Source of the DNA: Phenylobacterium haematophilum | GTDB lineage: Bacteria > Pseudomonadota > Alphaproteobacteria > Caulobacterales > Caulobacteraceae | NCBI RefSeq assembly: GCF_014196295.1 | Contig: NZ_JACIDK010000002.1 | Coordinates: 434,001-498,000, forward strand | Direction of reading: 5' to 3' | Length of the DNA stretch: 64,000 bases | In this document: piece by piece, positions 61,348 to 64,000 of the stretch | How positions within the stretch are numbered: position 1 is the stretch's first letter | How the letters are laid out: each line of letters starts with the position of its first letter | The notes under the pieces: generated by a model | Told to the model about the DNA's origin: nothing | Database searches by the model: none | The model's input: the letters and a program-made list of their open reading frames with translations, nothing else | Made by a program: the position numbers and the translations under genes

Positions 61348-61866
61348 ATGAGCTATCGCATCAGACGGCTGAAGGCCGACGAAACCCTCCGCGCCGCGCC
61401 GGCCCTCGGCGTCGTGCTCAAGGACTGTGTAGACGGCGGGGCATCGGCCTCGTTCATGGCCGACCTGACCCTGGACGAGGCGACCGCGTTCTGGGAGGGG
61501 GCGGCTTCGGCCCAGCGGGGGGACGGCCGCGCCGTGCTGGTCGCCGAAGACGACGACGGCGTGTTCGGCGTCGTGCAGGTGATCGCCGCGGGCATGCCCA
61601 ACCAGCCGCACCGGGGCGATGTCGCCAAGATGCTGGTGCATCGGCGCGGCCGGCGGCGCGGCGCAGCTGAGGCGCTGCTGGCGGCGGCCGAGCAGGCGGG
61701 CCGCGATCTCGGCCTGACCCTGCTGGTGCTCGACACCGTCACCGGCGGCGACGCCGAGCGGCTCTATGCGCGCCTCGGTTGGACGCGGGTCGGGTCGATC
61801 CCGAACTACGCGCTGATGCCTGACGGGACGCCCTGCACCACCACCTACTTCTACAAGGACATCTGA
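61348..61866 (+). CDS. GNAT family N-acetyltransferase
   Basis: 172 residues. The acetyl-CoA loop is visible in VAKMLVHRRGRRRGAAEALLAAAEQ (R-R-x-R-G/A), after VLVAEDDDGVFGVVQVIAA, and the C-terminal part has LLVLDTVTGGDAERLYARLG, WTRVGSIPNYALMPDG. Typical of single-domain amine acetyltransferases; the substrate is unknown. Stand-alone gene with its own start 48 bp after the terminator. Confidence 0.85.
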   Translation: MSYRIRRLKADETLRAAPALGVVLKDCVDGGASASFMADLTLDEATAFWEGAASAQRGDGRAVLVAEDDDGVFGVVQVIAAGMPNQPHRGDVAKMLVHRRGRRRGAAEALLAAAEQAGRDLGLTLLVLDTVTGGDAERLYARLGWTRVGSIPNYALMPDGTPCTTTYFYKDI

Positions 61867-62014
61867 CAGCAACGCCTGTTTCGGTGTAAGCAGGGTTCGC
61901 CCACCGCGAACCTCCGTCCGGCGCGACCGCCGGGAGGCGACGTATGGGCAGCCGGGTCGATCCGCAGGCGCGCGATCCCCGACGACGGCTAGCGGCCTTC
62001 AGGCCGGCGGCGCA

Positions 62015-62111
62015 GCGGGCGGACCCGCAGCCTCTTTCCCGCGCGCGTGTCGCGCAGCTGACCGGTGGAGACGGGGGCCTGTGTCCCCCTTCCGAGCCGG
62101 CCGCAACTCGG
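62015..62111 (+). promoter_or_regulatory. Hairpin-rich leader of the TauE/SafE gene
   Basis: Four successive perfect short hairpins: GCGGG/CCCGC (62015-62028), GCGCG/CGCGC (62041-62055), GGGGG/CCCCC (62073-62089) and CCGAG/CTCGG (62092-62111). The last stem runs into the ribosome site GGAGGA (62110-62115) of the permease gene, so it could control its translation. No known riboswitch pattern is recognised. Confidence 0.4.
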
Positions 62112-62121
62112 AGGACTGTCC

Positions 62122-62880
62122 ATGGGCCTGATCTCGGCTCTCTTCATCATTGCGATGGCGTTCGTCACCGCCACCCTCTCGGGGGTGTTCGGCATGGCCG
62201 GAGGGCTCATTTTGATGGGCGGGCTGGCCTTCGTGCTGCCTGTCTCGGCCGCCTTCGTCACCCACGGGGCCTTGCAGCTGGTCGCCAACGGCTGGCGCGC
62301 GGTGCTGCATCGCCAGCACGTGCGCTGGGACATCGTCGGCTGGTACGCCGTCGCCTCGGCCGCGGCCGGCGGCGTGGTCGCGCTGCTGGCGATCGTGCCG
62401 TCCAAGCCGGTGCTCTACCTGCTGATGGGCCTGGTGCCGCTGCTGCTGTGGCTGCCGCAGCGCTGGATCAACCTCGACGCCGCCAAGCCGCGCCAGGCCT
62501 TCATCTCCGGGCTGCTGGTCACCGGCCTCAATCTGACGGCCGGGGTCGCCGGGCCGCTGCTCGACATCTTCTTCGTGCGCACCAGCCTGGCGCGGCACGC
62601 CATCGTCGCCACCAAGGCCGCGACCCAGGTGTTCTCGCATATCGCCAAGATGCTGGTGTACGGCGCGCCGCTGCTTCTCAGCCGTCCGCAGGACCTGCCG
62701 CCATGGTGGGTGTTCGCGATCGCCGTGCCCTTGTCGATGGCGGGCACCGTGGTCGGCGGCTGGATCCTCGACCGCATCACCGATGTGGACTTCAAGCGCT
62801 GGACGAAGTGGATCGTGACCGGGATCGGAGTGATCTATCTGATCCAGGCCGCTCAACTGTTCCTGCGAGGCGGCGCATGA
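62122..62880 (+). CDS. TauE/SafE family permease
   Basis: 252 residues from ATG at 62122, with GGAGGA 6 bases upstream. About eight helices; the TauE/SafE repeat is visible twice: FVTATLSGVFGMAGGLILMG near the start and LLVTGLNLTAGVAGPLLDIF in the middle. These export or import sulfonates, sulfite or other organosulfur anions; the substrate cannot be told. The two halves have inverted topology. It is overlapped by the next acetyltransferase (ATGA) so both are co-translated. A structured leader lies upstream. Confidence 0.88.
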   Translation: MGLISALFIIAMAFVTATLSGVFGMAGGLILMGGLAFVLPVSAAFVTHGALQLVANGWRAVLHRQHVRWDIVGWYAVASAAAGGVVALLAIVPSKPVLYLLMGLVPLLLWLPQRWINLDAAKPRQAFISGLLVTGLNLTAGVAGPLLDIFFVRTSLARHAIVATKAATQVFSHIAKMLVYGAPLLLSRPQDLPPWWVFAIAVPLSMAGTVVGGWILDRITDVDFKRWTKWIVTGIGVIYLIQAAQLFLRGGA

Positions 62881-63470
62881 AGATCGAACCCAAGATGCTG
62901 GAAAACGCCTTCTTGCGGCTGGAGCCGATCGGCGACCAGCATCGCGAAGGCCTGCGCGCGGCCTGCAACGCCGACCAGGACATCTGGACCAACCTCTATC
63001 CATTCTCCTGGGCGAACGAACACTTCGACCCGACCTGGGCCAAGCTGATCGGCGACCAGGCGCAGGGACACACTCATCCCTACGCGGTGGTGGCCCGCGG
63101 CGAGGTGGTCGGCCTGACGACCTTCTATGCGATCGACGCGGCCAATGCCGTGCTCGAGGTCGGCGGCACCTACTACCGGCCCGACGTGCGCGGCGGGGCG
63201 GTCAATCCGGCCGCCAAGCGGCTGATGATGGGCCATGCCTTCGACAGCGGCGCGCGGCGGGTGGTCTACCGGGTCGACGCTACGAACGCCCGCTCGCGCG
63301 CTGCGGTGCTGAAGCTGGGTGCGGTGCAGGAAGGGATCCTTCGCCAGGACCGGGTGACCTGGACCGGCCGCATCCGCGACACGGTCATCTTCTCGATCCT
63401 GGCGCAGGAGTGGCCGGCCGTCCGCCAAGCGCTCGACGAACGGCTGGCCGGTCTGGCGGTCGGCGCCTAG
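62877..63470 (+). CDS. GNAT acetyltransferase, RimJ/RimL type
   Basis: 197 residues from ATG at 62877 overlapping the permease stop (ATGA). RimL-type acetyltransferase: KMLENAFLRLEPIGDQHREG start, EVGGTYYRPDVRGGAVNPAA with the acetyl-CoA region, and VVYRVDATNARSRAAVLKLG, QEGILRQDRVTWTGRIRDTV at the end, all usual for this group, which acts on protein or small-molecule amines. Its 3' end overlaps the opposite SDR gene by 4 bp. Confidence 0.87.
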   Translation: MKIEPKMLENAFLRLEPIGDQHREGLRAACNADQDIWTNLYPFSWANEHFDPTWAKLIGDQAQGHTHPYAVVARGEVVGLTTFYAIDAANAVLEVGGTYYRPDVRGGAVNPAAKRLMMGHAFDSGARRVVYRVDATNARSRAAVLKLGAVQEGILRQDRVTWTGRIRDTVIFSILAQEWPAVRQALDERLAGLAVGA

Positions 63471-64000
63471 GCGCTGGCCGCATTCTTTTCCTGAGCGGCC
63501 GGGAAGAACACTTCCGACGCGTGCTCGGCGACCTCTTGGGCGGTGTAGGGCCGGCCCGGTGTGAAGCCGTCGGTCTGCATCATCTTGATCTCGCGCACCC
63601 CCCGGGACGAAACGCCCAGCACCTTGCCGGTGTGGTCGGCGGCGAGATCGGAGGCCATGTAAAGCACGCCCGGCGCGATGTTCTCCGGCAGGGCCATCGG
63701 ATCGGGCTCCTTGTCGCGGAAGCCCGGCAGGTCCGAGGTCATGCGGGTGAACGCGCCAGGGGCCAGGCCCATGACCCGGATGCCGTACTTGCGCCCTTCG
63801 ATCGAGAGCACGCGCATGAAGCCGTAGATGCCGGCCTTGGCCGCGCCGTAGTTCGACTGGCCGAAGTTGCCGTACAGGCCCGAGGTCGACGAGGTCATGA
63901 TGATGACGCCGGGCTTGCCGTTGTCCTTCATCCACTTCCACACCGGCATGGTGCAGCAGTAGGTGCCCTTCAGGTGGACCTTCACCACCAGGTCCCAGTC
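63467..64000 (-). CDS. Short-chain dehydrogenase/reductase (3' part only)
   Basis: About 177 C-terminal residues; the frame is open to the window end, so the Rossmann N-terminus lies beyond base 64000. Catalytic residues are visible: Ser in IIMTSSTSGLYGN, then Tyr and Lys in QSNYGAAKAGIYGF. The tail after VMGLAPGAFTRMTSDL (PENIAPGVLYMASDLAAD, then GVREIKMMQTDGFTP) is typical of the SDRs related to peroxisomal multifunctional enzyme type 2 (3-hydroxyacyl-CoA dehydrogenase-like). The substrate is probably a hydroxyacyl-CoA, inferred. Confidence 0.87.
   Translation of the reverse strand, partial: DWDLVVKVHLKGTYCCTMPVWKWMKDNGKPGVIIMTSSTSGLYGNFGQSNYGAAKAGIYGFMRVLSIEGRKYGIRVMGLAPGAFTRMTSDLPGFRDKEPDPMALPENIAPGVLYMASDLAADHTGKVLGVSSRGVREIKMMQTDGFTPGRPYTAQEVAEHASEVFFPAAQEKNAASA

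Overview
This 64 kb window is a high-GC chromosomal segment of an alphaproteobacterium, most likely a member of the Caulobacterales (Caulobacter or Phenylobacterium type). Reasons seen in the sequence: strongly GC-biased third codon positions throughout; a DUF1192 gene followed by a gene of the RcdA (DUF1465) family next to rpmE; an alphaproteobacterial order DUF4164 - zapA - 6S RNA - 5-formyltetrahydrofolate cyclo-ligase; groES-groEL behind a CIRCE-like element; and a Tad-type pilus-associated protein. The species assignment is inference. No tRNA, rRNA, CRISPR array, transposase or prophage was seen.

Layout. 1-6.3 kb: end of a cytochrome b561, a VIT1/CCC1-type transporter, a cold-shock gene, a CaiB/BaiF CoA-transferase, a DUF4142 lipoprotein, and a small operon with an FAH-family hydrolase, a maleylacetoacetate isomerase-like GST and a beta-carbonic anhydrase. 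6.4-13.6 kb: pbpC and a bacterial alpha-2-macroglobulin, coupled by an ATGA overlap and interwoven with three copies of a short palindrome. 13.8-24.5 kb: mixed metabolic genes (sulfatase, a decayed persulfide dioxygenase, nitronate monooxygenase, enoyl-CoA hydratase, dehydrogenases, GST, DUF899, gabD-like) and a divergent DHFR-like/TetR pair sharing a perfect 20-bp operator. 24.7-28.6 kb: an M2 peptidase and a TadG-like protein with a foreign domain inserted in its vWA domain. 28.6-34.8 kb: four tandem paralogous GPH-type sugar transporters.

35-45 kb: quinone oxidoreductase, DUF1192, the rcdA-like gene, rpmE, an ABC exporter, GDPD, inositol monophosphatase, thiE, bfd-bfr iron storage, and an MHS-type MFS transporter. 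45-53 kb: central carbon genes on the minus strand (tkt, then purT, then gap-pgk-fba), with a MliC-type lipoprotein between. 53-58.5 kb: DUF4164, zapA, 6S RNA, fau-type ligase, YmdB-type phosphodiesterase, tautomerase, holin-like membrane protein, groEL-groES. 58.6-64 kb: small secreted and membrane proteins, acyl-CoA dehydrogenase, acetyltransferases, a TauE/SafE permease with a hairpin-rich leader, and the end of an SDR gene.

Most of the window is ordinary core genome. The points most worth checking are: the TadG-like protein with an FCCH/phage-tail-type insertion; the PbpC N-terminus assembled from palindromic repeats; the four-transporter array; a roughly 125-bp dispersed intergenic repeat in four copies; a 40-codon in-frame coding-like tail behind the TAG stop of the CoA-transferase; a duplicated motif upstream of the rcdA-like gene; and a structured leader upstream of the TauE-family gene.
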